The notes under the pieces: generated by a model
Told to the model about the DNA's origin: nothing
Databases searched by the model: none
The model's input: only the letters and a program-made list of their open reading frames with translations
Origin: Pseudomonas sp. AOB-7
Lineage (GTDB): Bacteria > Pseudomonadota > Gammaproteobacteria > Pseudomonadales > Pseudomonadaceae
Reading direction: 5' to 3'
Assembly: GCF_003696305.1 (NCBI RefSeq)
Contig: NZ_RFFK01000005.1
Span: 293,189 to 357,188, forward strand
Length of the DNA stretch: 64,000 bases
Shown: positions 49,755 through 59,451 of the stretch, in pieces
How positions within the stretch are numbered: the first letter of the stretch is position 1
Layout: every line of letters starts with the position of its first letter
Translations under genes and position numbers: made by a program

Positions 49755-52121
49755 TCAGAACAACCCCAGCTGGCCGTCCACCAGGCGCTCGAAATCGCCG
49801 CCGACGAAGGGCAGGATGGCATCGGCCACCGGTTTCAGCTGGCGACTGAGGTAGTGCTCGTAGTCGATGGGTGACAGCAGGCACTCCAGCGGCTGCGGCC
49901 CGGCGGTGGTGATCAGGTAGCCGATCCAGCCGCCGCGCTGGTACTGCAGCGGCCGGCCGAGGCGCTGGTTGTGTTCGTCGGCGCTGCGCGCGGCGCGCAC
50001 GTGCGGCGGCACGTTGCGCTGGTAGTCGTCGAGGCGCCGACGCAGGCGTTTGCGATAGACCAGCAGCTCGTCCAGCTCGCCAGCCAGGGTGCGTTTGACG
50101 TAGTCGCGCACGTAGTCCTCATAGGGCTGGCCGGCGAACACCAGGCGGTACAGCTCCTGCTGGAAGCGCTGGGCCAGCGGCGACCAGTCGCTGCGCACCG
50201 TCTCCAGGCCCTTGAACACCATGCGTTCGCTGCCATCCGCCGCACGCACCAGGCCGGCATAGCGCTTCTTGCTGCCCTCCTCGGTGCCGCGAATAGTGGG
50301 CATCAGAAAGCGCCGGTAATGGGTCTCGAACTGCAGCTCCAGGGCGCTGACCAGACCATGCTCCTGCTGCAGATGTTCGCGCCACCAGGCATTGACCCTT
50401 GATACCAGGGCGCGGCCGATCTGCGCCGCCTCGGCCTCGTCGTGGGCGCGGCCGAGCCAGACGAAGGTCGAATCGGTGTCGCCGTAGATCACCGCATGGC
50501 CCTCGGCTTCGATCAGCTCGCGGGTGCGCTTCATGATCTGGTGCCCGCGCAGGGTGATGGACGAGGCCAGGCGCGGGTCGAAGAAGCGGCAGCCACTGGA
50601 GCCGAGCACCCCGTAGAAGGCGTTCATGATGATCTTCAGCGCCTGCGACAACGCCGCGTTGCCCCCGCGCTTGGCCGCCTCGCGCCCCTGCCAGACCCGC
50701 TCGACTATGGCCGGCAGGCAGTGCCGGGTACGCGAGAAGCGCGCGCCGCGAAAGCCCTCCACCGAATGCGCATCGTCCGGCTGCTGCAGCCCCTCCACCA
50801 GCCCCACCGGGTCGATCAGGAAGCTGCGGATGATCGACGGATATAGGCTCTTGTAGTCCAGCACCAGCACCGAGTCGTACAGACCGGGGCGCGAATCCAT
50901 GACGAAACCGCCAGGGCTGTTCTCGCCCCGAATGTCGCCGAGGTTCGGCGCGACGAAGCCCAGGCGGTGCATCGGCGGCAGGTACAGGTGGGTGAAGGCC
51001 GCCACCGAACCGCCGCTGCGGTCGGCGGCCAGGCCGGTGACACTGGAGCGCTCGAGGAGGAAGGCGAGCAGGTCGGTGTGGGCGAAGATGCGCGTGACCA
51101 GCTCGCAGTCCTTGAGGTTGTAGTGCGCCAGCGCCGGCTTGTCCTCGTCGAACATGCGCTGGATCTCGTCCATCCGCGCATAGGGGGTGTCGATGGCCTT
51201 GCCTTCGCCGAGCAGGGTCTGCGCCACCGACTCCAGGCTGAACGAGGGGAAGCTCCAGGTCGCCGAGCGCAGCGCCTCGATGCCGTCGATGATCAGCCGC
51301 CCGGCGGCCTCGGCAAAGTAGTGCTGGCTGCTGTTGTGCTGACGCCAGCCCATCACGTCGCCGCCGCGGCCCAGGCGCAGCGGCACCTTGAGCTGCTCGG
51401 CGTGCTCGCGCAGCACGCGCAGGTCGAACTGCACCAGGTTCCAGCCGATGATGGCGTCGGGATCGAAGCGCGCCAGCCAGTCATTCAGCCGTTCGAGCAG
51501 GGCCTTGCGGCTGTCGCAGTACTCCAGCTCGAAATCCACGCCGCCGGCATCGCCATTGGCCGGGCCGAGCATATACACCTGGCGCTGGCCGCAGCCCTCC
51601 AGGGCGATGGAATACAGCTCGCCGCGGGCGCTGGTCTCGATGTCCAGCGACACCAGGCGCAGCGTCGGGCGGTAATCGGCGGCGGGCTTGAGCGACGTGC
51701 AGAGCAGGCTGCCGTCTTCCTGGGCAGTGCCCGCGAAGCTGACGGAGGCGGTGATAAAGCGCTCCATCAGGTAACGCTCCGGCGGTCGGATATCGGCCTC
51801 GTAGACGTCCACGCCGACCTGGCGCAACTTCTTCTCCAGCTGCAGCAACTGGCGGTACTGGCGGCAGTACAGGCCCAGCACCGGGCGGCGCTTGAAGTCG
51901 CGCAGGGCCAGCTCGCGCAGCTCGACGCCCTTTTCATCGCGCAGCAGCGGCTCGGCCCAGGCGCGCTGCTCGGCCGGGATAAAGGCCACCGACTCCTGCC
52001 GCGGCAGGCGCACCTGGCGCGGGCCGCCATCGGTGGCCAGCCAGAAGGCCACTTCGGTGCCTTCCGGCGTGTCGCGCCAATGGCGGCTGAGCACGAAGCC
52101 TTGCTGGGGTTGCGTCATCAT
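49755..52121 (-). CDS. polB: DNA polymerase II
   Basis: 788-aa family-B DNA polymerase of the SOS response, used for restart and translesion synthesis. The exonuclease motif is [11 protein letters not shown]. Polymerase motifs are [24 protein letters not shown] and YGDTDS at residues 546-551. It ends QLGLF, the beta-clamp-binding tail. ATG 52121 (MMTQPQQGF) is preferred to a TTG at 52133. A hairpin repeat lies just upstream. I did not find a convincing LexA box. Confidence 0.96.
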   Translation of the reverse strand: MMTQPQQGFVLSRHWRDTPEGTEVAFWLATDGGPRQVRLPRQESVAFIPAEQRAWAEPLLRDEKGVELRELALRDFKRRPVLGLYCRQYRQLLQLEKKLRQVGVDVYEADIRPPERYLMERFITASVSFAGTAQEDGSLLCTSLKPAADYRPTLRLVSLDIETSARGELYSIALEGCGQRQVYMLGPANGDAGGVDFELEYCDSRKALLERLNDWLARFDPDAIIGWNLVQFDLRVLREHAEQLKVPLRLGRGGDVMGWRQHNSSQHYFAEAAGRLIIDGIEALRSATWSFPSFSLESVAQTLLGEGKAIDTPYARMDEIQRMFDEDKPALAHYNLKDCELVTRIFAHTDLLAFLLERSSVTGLAADRSGGSVAAFTHLYLPPMHRLGFVAPNLGDIRGENSPGGFVMDSRPGLYDSVLVLDYKSLYPSIIRSFLIDPVGLVEGLQQPDDAHSVEGFRGARFSRTRHCLPAIVERVWQGREAAKRGGNAALSQALKIIMNAFYGVLGSSGCRFFDPRLASSITLRGHQIMKRTRELIEAEGHAVIYGDTDSTFVWLGRAHDEAEAAQIGRALVSRVNAWWREHLQQEHGLVSALELQFETHYRRFLMPTIRGTEEGSKKRYAGLVRAADGSERMVFKGLETVRSDWSPLAQRFQQELYRLVFAGQPYEDYVRDYVKRTLAGELDELLVYRKRLRRRLDDYQRNVPPHVRAARSADEHNQRLGRPLQYQRGGWIGYLITTAGPQPLECLLSPIDYEHYLSRQLKPVADAILPFVGGDFERLVDGQLGLF

Positions 52122-52143
52122 CGTTTCAGGCAAGCACGGCCTA

Positions 52144-52167
52144 CCCCTCTCCCGCTTACGGGAGAGG
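52144..52167. repeat. CTCTCCCG palindrome upstream of polB
   Basis: CCCTCTCCCGCTTACGGGAGAGGC, stem CCTCTCCCG/CGGGAGAGG around TTA-type loop, in the polB/truncated-haemoglobin divergent region. No T-tract; typical of dispersed proteobacterial palindromes. Confidence 0.6.
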
Positions 52168-52265
52168 CGAGAAACAGCCTCTGCCGCTGCCCATCACCTC
52201 GAACCAAACTGGCCGGCCATTCTACGCCAGCGGTTACAATGGCGCCTTTTCCGCGGAGCGCTTCG

Positions 52266-52700
52266 ATGAGCAGCCAACCTCCCTACGGCACGGGCGACGC
52301 CTCCTACCAGGCGGCCGGCGGCAGCGACGGCCTGCGCCGTCTGGTCGACGATTTCTACCGGCTGATGGACGAACGCCCCGAGGCCGCCGCCCTGCGCGCC
52401 CTGCACCCGGCCTCCTTAAGTGCCTCGCGCGACAAGCTGGCGTGCTTTCTCAGTGGCTGGCTGGGCGGGCCAAGGCTGTTCGCCGAGAAGTACGGCAGCA
52501 TCAGCATCCCCAGCTTCCATGCGCAGTGGCCGATCGACGAGGCCCTGGCCGAGAGCTGGCTGAGCTGCATGGCCGGCGCCATCGCCCTGCAGCCCTATGA
52601 GCCGGCCTTCGCCGACTACCTGCTGGCCCAGTTGCGCGTGCCCGCGCAGCGCATCGTCCAGGCCAGCCACAACCGACACCAGAGTGGAAAACCGACATGA
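52266..52700 (+). CDS. Group II truncated haemoglobin
   Basis: 144-aa 2-on-2 globin (trHbO type). The proximal His lies in SIPSFHAQWPID and the conserved Trp G8 in LAESWLSCM; the B helix has LVDDFYRLMD. Members bind O2 or NO and handle peroxide or NO stress. It overlaps the FKBP gene by ATGA, so both are made together. Confidence 0.92.
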   Translation: MSSQPPYGTGDASYQAAGGSDGLRRLVDDFYRLMDERPEAAALRALHPASLSASRDKLACFLSGWLGGPRLFAEKYGSISIPSFHAQWPIDEALAESWLSCMAGAIALQPYEPAFADYLLAQLRVPAQRIVQASHNRHQSGKPT

Positions 52701-53035
52701 GCCTCGAGCTGATCATCGAAGACCTGCAACCGGGCGACGGCAAGGCCGTGGTCAAGGGCGCCCTGATCACCACCCAGTACCGCGGCTGGCTGGAGGACGG
52801 CAGCGAGTTCGACTCCTCCTACTCGCGCGGCAAGCCCTTCCAGTGCGTGATCGGCACCGGCCGGGTAATCAAGGGCTGGGACCAGGGCCTGATGGGCATG
52901 CAGGTGGGCGGCAAGCGCAAGCTGCTGGTGCCCGCGCACCTGGGCTATGGCGAGCGCACCATGGGTTCGATACCGCCAAACGCCAACCTGATCTTCGAAA
53001 TCGAGCTGCTGGAAGTGCTGACCCGCGATGACTGA
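52697..53035 (+). CDS. FKBP-type peptidyl-prolyl isomerase
   Basis: 112-aa single-domain FKBP without signal peptide, therefore cytosolic. The active-site strands are visible in GWLEDGSEFDSSYSRGKPF, VIKGWDQGLMGMQVGGKRKL and the terminal LIFEIELLEVL. It overlaps the globin gene by 4 bases and the methyltransferase gene by 8 bases. Confidence 0.93.
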   Translation: MSLELIIEDLQPGDGKAVVKGALITTQYRGWLEDGSEFDSSYSRGKPFQCVIGTGRVIKGWDQGLMGMQVGGKRKLLVPAHLGYGERTMGSIPPNANLIFEIELLEVLTRDD

Positions 53036-53954
53036 CGCCGCCCTCGTCACCCTACGCGAGCATTTGTTGAATGCGCTGGCGCACCATCCGGGCGCCGAAA
53101 CCCGCCGCCTGTTCCACGGTCGTGGCCGCTGCTGGCCGGGGCTGGAGCAGATCACCGTCGACTGGCTGTCCGGGATCGTCCTGGTGATGCTGTTTCGCGA
53201 GCCTTCGCCGGCGTTAAAGCCGCTACTGATCGAGCTGCTGCAGACGCCGCAGTGGCAGGCCAGCGGCGCCCGCGGCCTGCTGCTGCAGCACCGCTACGTG
53301 CAGGGTAGCGAGAGCGAATGGCTGGCCGGCGAGCCCCAGGCGCAGTGGCCGATTCTCGAAGACGGCCTGCGCTACCTGCTCGACCTGGGCAGCAAGCAGA
53401 ACAGCGGGCTGTTTCTCGACATGCGCCTGGGCCGCCAGTGGGTGCGTGAGCAGGCCGCCGGCAAGCGCGTGCTCAACCTGTTCGCCTACACCTGCGGCTT
53501 CTCGGTGGCGGCCATCGCCGGCGACGCCGAGCGGGTGGTCAACCTGGACATGGCGCGCGCGGCGCTGTCGCGCGGGCGCGACAACCATCGCCTGAACGAG
53601 CATGACCTCGCCCGGGTGGAGTTTCTCGGCCACGAGCTGTTCAAGTCCTGGGGCAAGGTGCGCAAGAGCGGGTCCTATGACCTGGTGATCATCGACCCGC
53701 CGAGCTTCCAGAAAGGCAGCTTCGCCCTCACCCAGGACTACCGCAAGATCCTCCGCCGCCTGCCCGAACTGCTCGGCGAGCGCGGCACCGTGCTGGCCTG
53801 CGTCAACGACCCGGATATCGGCCCGGACTTTCTCATCGACGGCATGGCCGAGGAGGCGCCGCAGCTGCGTTTTGTGCGGCGCCTGGACAACCCGCCGGAG
53901 TTTCCCGACATCTCGGCCGAAAGCGGCCTGAAGGCGCTGGTGTTCCAGCTGTAG
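53028..53954 (+). CDS. Class I SAM-dependent methyltransferase (RlmI/RlmK-like)
   Basis: 308-aa methyltransferase. The SAM motif I is RVLNLFAYTCGFSVAAIAGD, motif II is VVNLDMARAALSRGRDNH and the catalytic motif is LVIIDPPSFQKGSF. This is the architecture of the RlmK (23S m7G) half-domain and related RNA methyltransferases. The N-terminal ~100 residues replace the usual THUMP or PUA part. The RNA target is unknown. It overlaps the FKBP gene by 8 bases. Confidence 0.87.
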   Translation: MTDAALVTLREHLLNALAHHPGAETRRLFHGRGRCWPGLEQITVDWLSGIVLVMLFREPSPALKPLLIELLQTPQWQASGARGLLLQHRYVQGSESEWLAGEPQAQWPILEDGLRYLLDLGSKQNSGLFLDMRLGRQWVREQAAGKRVLNLFAYTCGFSVAAIAGDAERVVNLDMARAALSRGRDNHRLNEHDLARVEFLGHELFKSWGKVRKSGSYDLVIIDPPSFQKGSFALTQDYRKILRRLPELLGERGTVLACVNDPDIGPDFLIDGMAEEAPQLRFVRRLDNPPEFPDISAESGLKALVFQL

Positions 53955-54047
53955 CCCGGATGCTATCCGGGCTGCGCGGCGTGGCGCCGGCCGATCCACA
54001 GGCTGCGCCGTGCGCACCGCGCGGGGGCCCGGCGCGGTGCGCCTCGT
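53955..54047. terminator. Convergent intergenic region with two hairpins
   Basis: GCCCGGATGCTATCCGGGC forms one stem just after the methyltransferase stop. GCGCACCGCGC...GCGCGGTGCGC forms a second near 54014-54042. Both are G/C-rich and lack T-tracts. They probably serve as transcription or 3'-end boundaries for the two converging genes. Confidence 0.5.
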
Positions 54048-54824
54048 TCAGTCGCCGTAGATGTCGAAGCTGAAGTAGCGCTGCTGGATCTGCTGATACT
54101 TGCCGTTGGCGCGGATCGCGGCGATGGCGGCGTTGAGCTTGCCGAGCAGCTCGCTGTCGCCCTTGCGCACGGCGATGCCGGCGCCCTCGCCGAAGTAGGC
54201 CGGGTCGGTGAAGGACGGCCCGACGAAGGCGAAGCCCTTGCCGTTGTCGGTCTTGAGGAAGCCCTCCTCCACCGGAATGGCGTCGGCCAGGGTGCCGTCC
54301 AGGCGCCCGGAGATCAGGTCCAGGTAGATTTCGTTCTGCGAGCTGTAGCGCACCACCTGCACGCCCTGGGCGGCCATCACCTCGCTGGCGAAGCGGTCGG
54401 TGGTGGTGGCGCGCTGCACGCCGATGCGCTTGCCCTTGAGGTTGGCGAAGTCGGCGTCGACCGTGCTGCCTTCCTTCATCACCAGGCGCGCCGGGCTGTA
54501 GTAGTACTTGCCGGTGAAGTCCACCGACTTGCGCCGCTCGTCGGTGATGGTCATGGACGAGAGGATGGCGTCGACCTTCTTCACCTTGAGCGAGGGGATC
54601 AGGCCGTCGAACTCCTGCTCGACCCACTGGCACTGCACCTTCATCTCGGCGCACAGGGCGTTGCCGATGTCCACGTCGAAGCCGGCGATCTCGCCGCTGG
54701 CCTCCTTGTAGGCGAACGGCGGGTAGGCCGCCTCGATACCCAGGCGCAGTGGCTTGTCGGCGGCGAACGGGCTGGAAGCCATCAGGCTCAGGGCGATGGC
54801 GCCCAGCCAGGCGAGTTTCTTCAT
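54048..54824 (-). CDS. Periplasmic basic amino-acid (arginine/lysine/ornithine) binding protein
   Basis: 258-aa substrate-binding protein of the HisJ/ArgT/AotJ group. The signal peptide is [20 protein letters not shown] with cleavage before [16 protein letters not shown]. Ligand-contact regions are [17 protein letters not shown], the R-A-T-T-T-D stretch of [16 protein letters not shown] and [20 protein letters not shown] 54824 has AGGAGA upstream. No permease or ATPase gene is beside it, so it must share a transporter encoded elsewhere. A striking palindrome lies 169 bases upstream. Confidence 0.92.
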   Translation of the reverse strand: MKKLAWLGAIALSLMASSPFAADKPLRLGIEAAYPPFAYKEASGEIAGFDVDIGNALCAEMKVQCQWVEQEFDGLIPSLKVKKVDAILSSMTITDERRKSVDFTGKYYYSPARLVMKEGSTVDADFANLKGKRIGVQRATTTDRFASEVMAAQGVQVVRYSSQNEIYLDLISGRLDGTLADAIPVEEGFLKTDNGKGFAFVGPSFTDPAYFGEGAGIAVRKGDSELLGKLNAAIAAIRANGKYQQIQQRYFSFDIYGD

Positions 54825-54992
54825 GGACGTGTCTCCTGCTGCGGAATGAACGAGTCCGCCGCGCGCGACAAGGCGACGGAACCCGGTGGGAAGGCGAAGG
54901 GGCAGAAGCAAGGCGCGCCGGCCCACGACGAATCGAGGGGCACGCGGCGCGCGGAGGGAAATGGGGAGGACTGCATGGGTCGCTCTCGCTTA

Positions 54993-55023
54993 TACATTAA
55001 AGTCCACTCTGGACTTTAATGTA
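54993..55023. promoter_or_regulatory. 31-bp perfect palindrome upstream of the basic amino-acid binding protein
   Basis: TACATTAAAGTCCA-CTC-TGGACTTTAATGTA: 14-bp perfect arms with a 3-base spacer, AT-rich within very GC-rich DNA. It lies between the norR stop (55044) and the binding-protein gene. Its core GTCCA-N3-TGGAC is the same as upstream of dauB. It is most likely an operator, possibly for DauR; a hairpin role for norR mRNA is less likely as there is no T-tract. Confidence 0.7.
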
Positions 55024-55043
55024 CAGATCGTCAACCCCTGCGC

Positions 55044-56591
55044 TCAGCGCAACCCGAGGCGTTTTGCCAACCGACTCAGATTGGCCCGATCGATCCCCAG
55101 CTCGCGCGCGGCATCGGCCCACTTGCCCTGGTGGCGCGCCAGGCATTGCTCGATCAGCCGGCGCTGGTAGGCATCCAGCGCGCTGCGCAGGTCCTGCCCC
55201 GCCGGCAGCGCGCCGGGCGCACTCTCGCCCGGCGCCTCTGCGGCCGCCACGCTCGCGGGCAGGTCCAGGTCCTGCAGCTCCAGGCTGAGAATCCGCGGCC
55301 GTTCGCCGTGGCGCGCCAGCGCCTTGAGCGCCGCGCGGCCGATCAGGTGCTCCAGCTCGCGTACGTTGCCCGGCCAGTCGTGCGCCAGCAGCGCCTTCTG
55401 CGCCTCGCTACTCAGGCGCAGGCTGCGCAGGCCCAGGCGCGCGCGGTTGTCTTCGAGGAAGTAGCCGGCCAGCAGCAGCACGTCGCGGCCACGCTCGCGC
55501 AGCGGCGGCACCGGCAGCGGGTAGACGCTGAGGCGGTGATAGAGGTCGGCGCGAAAGCGCCCGGCGCGCACCTCGGCCGCCAGGTCGCGGTTGGTGGCGG
55601 CGATCACCCGCACGTCGACGCGGTGCTCGCGGTCCGAGCCAAGGCGCTGCAGCTGGCCGCTCTGCAGCACGCGCAGCAGCTTGGCCTGCACCGCCAGCGG
55701 CAGCTCGCCCACCTCGTCGAGAAACAGGCTGCCGCCGTCGGCCAGCTCGAACTTGCCGCTGCGCTCGCTGAGCGCGCCGGAGAAGGCGCCGCGCACGTGG
55801 CCGAACAGCTCGCTCTCCACCAGCGCCTCGGGCAGCGCCGCGCAATTGAGGCTGACCAGCGGCCGCTGCGCGCGCGGCGAGGCGCCGTGGATGGCCTCGG
55901 CCACCAGCTCCTTGCCGACCCCGGTTTCGCCGGTGATCAGCACGGTCAGCGGGCTGTCGCCGACCAGACGGATCTCGCCCTGCAGCTTGCGCAGCGCGGC
56001 GCTCTGACCGATCAGCTCGCGCGGCTGCTGGCGCGCCTGCTTGTACAGCTCGGTGAGCTGGCGCTCGGTCTCCACCCGCCGGGCCAGGCCGCTGATCCGC
56101 TCGCTGGCCTTGACCGTGGCCGCCGCCAAGCTGGCGAAGGCATCCAGGTTGTCCAGGTCGGCGCGGCCGAAGCTGGCCGGGTCCAACGCATCCAGGGTCA
56201 GCAGGCCCCACAGCTGATCGTCCAGGTACAGCGGGCAGCCCAGGCAGTCGTGCACCTCCAGATGGCCGTGCAGCCCCTCGACCAGGCCGTCGTAGGGGTC
56301 GGGCAGGCCGCAGTCGGCGGCGAAACGGGTCGGCCCGCGGTGCTCGATCAGCGCCGCCAGGCGCGGATGCTCGCTGACCTTGAAGCGCCGCCCCAGGGTG
56401 TCGGCGCTCAGGCCCTCCACCGCCAGCGGCACCAGTTGCTCGCCGTCGAGCTTGAGCAGCGCCACCGCATCGCAGGGGAACAGCTGGCGCAGGGCGGCCA
56501 GCAGGCGGCGGTAGCGCTCGCCGTCGTCCAGCTCGCGGGATAGGTCGGCAACCAGCGGGATCAGCGTCTGCAACAGCGGGCTAGCGGTCAT
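55044..56591 (-). CDS. norR: NorR/FhpR, NO-responsive sigma-54 activator
   Basis: 515-aa enhancer-binding protein. The N-terminal GAF domain (~15-165) should hold the non-haem iron that senses NO. The AAA+ domain has Walker [19 protein letters not shown] and a sigma-54 loop that reads GAFSGA (268-273) rather than the usual GAFTGA. The C-terminal Fis-type helix-turn-helix ends [17 protein letters not shown]. It is divergent from the flavohaemoglobin gene; one predicted binding box covers its own start codon, suggesting autoregulation. P. aeruginosa calls this gene fhpR. Confidence 0.94.
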   Translation of the reverse strand: MTASPLLQTLIPLVADLSRELDDGERYRRLLAALRQLFPCDAVALLKLDGEQLVPLAVEGLSADTLGRRFKVSEHPRLAALIEHRGPTRFAADCGLPDPYDGLVEGLHGHLEVHDCLGCPLYLDDQLWGLLTLDALDPASFGRADLDNLDAFASLAAATVKASERISGLARRVETERQLTELYKQARQQPRELIGQSAALRKLQGEIRLVGDSPLTVLITGETGVGKELVAEAIHGASPRAQRPLVSLNCAALPEALVESELFGHVRGAFSGALSERSGKFELADGGSLFLDEVGELPLAVQAKLLRVLQSGQLQRLGSDREHRVDVRVIAATNRDLAAEVRAGRFRADLYHRLSVYPLPVPPLRERGRDVLLLAGYFLEDNRARLGLRSLRLSSEAQKALLAHDWPGNVRELEHLIGRAALKALARHGERPRILSLELQDLDLPASVAAAEAPGESAPGALPAGQDLRSALDAYQRRLIEQCLARHQGKWADAARELGIDRANLSRLAKRLGLR

Positions 56592-56636
56592 TTCGACAAC
56601 CTAAAGTCCTTATGACTCGTATTGACCACGAGTCAT
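56587..56636. promoter_or_regulatory. Three NorR-type GT-N7-AC boxes
   Basis: GT-CATTTCG-AC at 56587-56597 (overlapping the norR start codon), GT-CCTTATG-AC at 56606-56616 and GT-ATTGACC-AC at 56619-56629. The last sits in a 9-bp perfect inverted repeat, ATGACTCGT-N7-ACGAGTCAT (56612-56636). GT-N7-AC is the known NorR core, and three copies match the enhancer layout of norVW in E. coli. Confidence 0.8.
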
Positions 56637-56683
56637 TTTAACAACAATAAAAATAAGCCATTGAATTTAAACGATAAATTAAA

Positions 56684-56699
56684 TGGCACGATTCATGAG
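56684..56699 (+). promoter_or_regulatory. Candidate sigma-54 promoter of fhp
   Basis: TGGCACGATTCATGAG matches the -24 element TGGCACG perfectly; the -12 element reads ATGA where TTGC is expected, so it is imperfect. It lies 48 bases after the last NorR box and about 85 bases before the fhp ATG, which suits activation by NorR. Confidence 0.55.
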
Positions 56700-56782
56700 A
56701 GGCATACAGCGCTAACGCTAGCACGCCAGATGCGGCCAGACGAGCCGGGCCGGCGCCTTTTCATGCCTTGCAGGAGTTACCC

Positions 56783-57964
56783 ATGCTGTCCAACGCCCAA
56801 CGCGATCTGATCAAAGCCACCGTGCCGCTCCTGGAAAGCGGCGGCGAGGCGCTGACCACCCACTTCTACCGGATGATGCTGAGCGAGTTTCCCGAGGTGC
56901 GCCCGCTGTTCAACCAGGCGCACCAGGCCAGCGGCGACCAGCCGCGCGCCCTGGCAAACGGCGTGCTGATGTACGCCAAGCATATCGACCGTCTCGAGGC
57001 GCTCGGCCCGCTGGTGGCGCAGATCGTCAACAAGCACGTGTCGCTGCAGATCCTCCCCGAGCACTACCCCATAGTCGGCGGCTGCCTGCTGCGCGCGATT
57101 GGCGAGGTGCTCGGCGCCGAGATCGCCACCGATGAAGTGATCGAAGCCTGGGCCATCGCCTACCGACAACTGGCCGATATCCTCATCGGCGCCGAGGAGA
57201 GCCAGTACGCGCACAATGCCGCCGCCCCCGGCGGCTGGCGTGGCGCTCGCGCCTTCCGCGTGGCGCGCAAGGTGGCCGAGAGCACCGAGATCACCTCCTT
57301 CTACCTGGTGCCGGCGGACGGCGGCGCCCTGCTCGACTTCCAGCCCGGCCAGTACATCGGCCTGCGCCTGCTGCTGGACGGCGAGGAGGTGCGGCGCAAC
57401 TACTCGCTGTCGGCGCCGGCCAACGGCCGCGAGTACCGCATCAGCGTCAAGCGCGAGGCCGGCGGCCGGGTATCCAACCACCTGCACGACAAGGTCCAGG
57501 TCGGCGACCAACTGGAGCTGTTCCCGCCGGCCGGCGAGTTCATCCTGCGCGACTCGGCCAAGCCGCTGGCGCTGATCAGCGCCGGCGTCGGCATCACCCC
57601 GGCGCTGAGCATGCTCGACGCCGCGCGCCATAGCGGCCGGCCGATCCACTTTATCCACTGCGCCCGCCACGCCGAGGTGCACGCCTTCCGCGACTGGGTC
57701 GAGGCCCGCGCCGCCGCGCATCCGCAGATCCGTCACTACGTCTGCTACAGCGAGCCGCGCGCAGGCGATCAGGCCGATGCCGAGGGTTTCCTCAGCCGCG
57801 AATTGCTGGCGCAGTGGCTGCCCGCCGAACGCGACCTGGACGCCTACTTCCTCGGCCCGAAAGCCTTTATGGCCCAGGTCAAGCGCCACCTGCAGGAACT
57901 GGGCGTGCCGCCCGAGCAGAGCCACCATGAGTTCTTCGGCCCGGCCGCAGCACTGGATAGCTGA
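56783..57964 (+). CDS. fhp: Flavohaemoglobin (NO dioxygenase)
   Basis: 393-aa cytosolic enzyme that oxidises NO to nitrate with O2 and NAD(P)H. The globin domain has Tyr29 (B10), Gln53 (E7) and proximal His85 (F8). The FAD domain contains RRNYSLSAPANGREY and GRVSNHLHD. The NAD domain contains ISAGVGITPALSML. ATG 56783 has AGGAG upstream. Known as hmp in enterics and fhp in P. aeruginosa. An 18-base gap separates it from the next gene. Confidence 0.96.
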   Translation: MLSNAQRDLIKATVPLLESGGEALTTHFYRMMLSEFPEVRPLFNQAHQASGDQPRALANGVLMYAKHIDRLEALGPLVAQIVNKHVSLQILPEHYPIVGGCLLRAIGEVLGAEIATDEVIEAWAIAYRQLADILIGAEESQYAHNAAAPGGWRGARAFRVARKVAESTEITSFYLVPADGGALLDFQPGQYIGLRLLLDGEEVRRNYSLSAPANGREYRISVKREAGGRVSNHLHDKVQVGDQLELFPPAGEFILRDSAKPLALISAGVGITPALSMLDAARHSGRPIHFIHCARHAEVHAFRDWVEARAAAHPQIRHYVCYSEPRAGDQADAEGFLSRELLAQWLPAERDLDAYFLGPKAFMAQVKRHLQELGVPPEQSHHEFFGPAAALDS

Positions 57965-57982
57965 TCAATCAGGAGGTGCATC

Positions 57983-58228
57983 ATGTTCCCGCTCGCCCCG
58001 CAGCAGCTGCTGCGTCTGTCCAGCCAACTGCTGCTGGCCGGCCTCGGCCTGCTGCTGCTCGGTCTGCTGGCGGCCTATGGCCTGGAGTCCAGGTTGAACC
58101 TGGCCAGCCTGGTGCTGGCGCATAGCCTGACCATCATCGGCCCCGGCCTGCTCAAGCTCGGTTATGTGCTGCGTCTGGCGGCGCAGCAGGGCCTGCGGCG
58201 AGGGGAACAGCAGCATGCAACTGCTTGA
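57983..58228 (+). CDS. ppyR: PpyR-like small membrane protein
   Basis: 81-aa protein with two hydrophobic helices (LLLAGLGLLLLGLLAAYGL and LASLVLAHSLTIIGPGLLKLG) and a short charged C-terminus. AGGAGGTG sits just before ATG 57983, so it is strongly translated. By position (norR-fhp-this-nnrS) it corresponds to P. aeruginosa PA2663, PpyR, reported to affect psl and pyoverdine expression. Assignment rests mainly on synteny and size. It overlaps nnrS by 14 bases. Confidence 0.65.
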   Translation: MFPLAPQQLLRLSSQLLLAGLGLLLLGLLAAYGLESRLNLASLVLAHSLTIIGPGLLKLGYVLRLAAQQGLRRGEQQHATA

Positions 58229-59393
58229 TCGCAACCGCGCGCTGGCGATTGCTCCGCTGTGGCGCCTGGGCTTTCGCCCGTTCTTTCTCGCCGGCGCGCT
58301 GCTTGCCCTACTCGCCGTCGCCCTCTGGGCCGCGGTACTGCAGGGGCTGCTCAGCGCGCCGCAGGTGCCCGGCGGCCTGCTCGCCTGGCACCGCCACGAG
58401 ATGCCGTTCGGCTTCGCCCTGGCGATCATCGCCGGCTTCCTGCTCACCGCGGTGCAGACCTGGACCGGCCGTCCGGGCTTGAGTGGGCGGCCACTGATCG
58501 CGCTGTTCGCCCTGTGGCTGGCGGCACGGCTGGTCTGGTTCCTACCGCTGGCGTTGGGGGTGCTGATCGCCGCCCAGCTGGCCTTTGTCGCCCTGCTGCT
58601 CGCGCAGCTGGCGCGCCAGCTGATCGCCGCCCGCCAGCGCAACAACTACCCGATCCTGCTGGTGCTGAGCCTGCTCGGCCTGTGCCAGGGCCTGACCCTC
58701 GCCGGCCTGGCCCTGGGCGACGACGCGCTGCAACGGCGCGGTGCCCTGGCGGCGCTGTGGTTGATCGCGGTGCTGCTGAGCCTGATCGGCGGACGGGTGA
58801 TTCCCTTCTTCACCCAGCGCGGCCTGGGCCGGGTCGAGGCCTTCGCCGCCCAGCCCTGGCGGGATCGGCTGCTGCTGGCTGGCGGTCTGCTGGTCGCCGC
58901 GCTGTTCGCCAGCGGCCACAACCTGCAGGCGCAGCCCTGGCTGGCGCTGCCCTTCGCCCTGCTGGCGGCGCTGCACGGCCTGCGCCTGTGGCACTGGCAC
59001 CTGCCGGGCATCTGGCGCGTGCCGTTGCTGTGGTCGCTGCACCTGGCCTACGCCTGGCTGCTGGTCGCCACCCTCGGCATGGCCGCCTGGCACCTGGGTT
59101 GGCTGGCGCAGCCCAGCCCGGCCAGCCATGCGCTAGCGGTCGGCGCCCTGGGCGGGCTGGTTCTGGCGATGATGGCGCGGGTCAGCCTCGGCCATACCGG
59201 GCGACCGCTGCAGCCGCCCAAGGCCATGGCCTGGGCCTTTACCGTGCTCAACCTGGGCGCCTTGATCCGGGTGGCGGCGGGCGGCAGCTGGCTGTGGCTG
59301 GCGGCCCTCTGCTGGGGGCTGGCCTTCGCCCTGTTCGTCGTCTACTACGCGCCGCTGCTGTGCCGGGCGCGGGTCGATGGCCATCCGGGGTGA
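58215..59393 (+). CDS. nnrS: NnrS-family haem-copper membrane protein
   Basis: 392-aa inner-membrane protein with about 12 helices, a family that protects against NO stress. Conserved features include the N-terminal LWRLGFRPFFLAGAL and AWHRHEMPFGFALAIIAGFLLTA, whose histidines are candidate metal ligands, plus VIPFFTQRGLG and ARVSLGHTGRPL. Third gene of the fhp operon; overlaps ppyR by 14 bases. The start at 58215 is preferred to an in-frame ATG at 58164. Confidence 0.92.
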   Translation: MQLLDRNRALAIAPLWRLGFRPFFLAGALLALLAVALWAAVLQGLLSAPQVPGGLLAWHRHEMPFGFALAIIAGFLLTAVQTWTGRPGLSGRPLIALFALWLAARLVWFLPLALGVLIAAQLAFVALLLAQLARQLIAARQRNNYPILLVLSLLGLCQGLTLAGLALGDDALQRRGALAALWLIAVLLSLIGGRVIPFFTQRGLGRVEAFAAQPWRDRLLLAGGLLVAALFASGHNLQAQPWLALPFALLAALHGLRLWHWHLPGIWRVPLLWSLHLAYAWLLVATLGMAAWHLGWLAQPSPASHALAVGALGGLVLAMMARVSLGHTGRPLQPPKAMAWAFTVLNLGALIRVAAGGSWLWLAALCWGLAFALFVVYYAPLLCRARVDGHPG

Positions 59394-59451
59394 CCAGCGG
59401 ACCAAAAACCATTGGCGCACCGATCCATACGCCGATGTAGGGCAAATCAGC

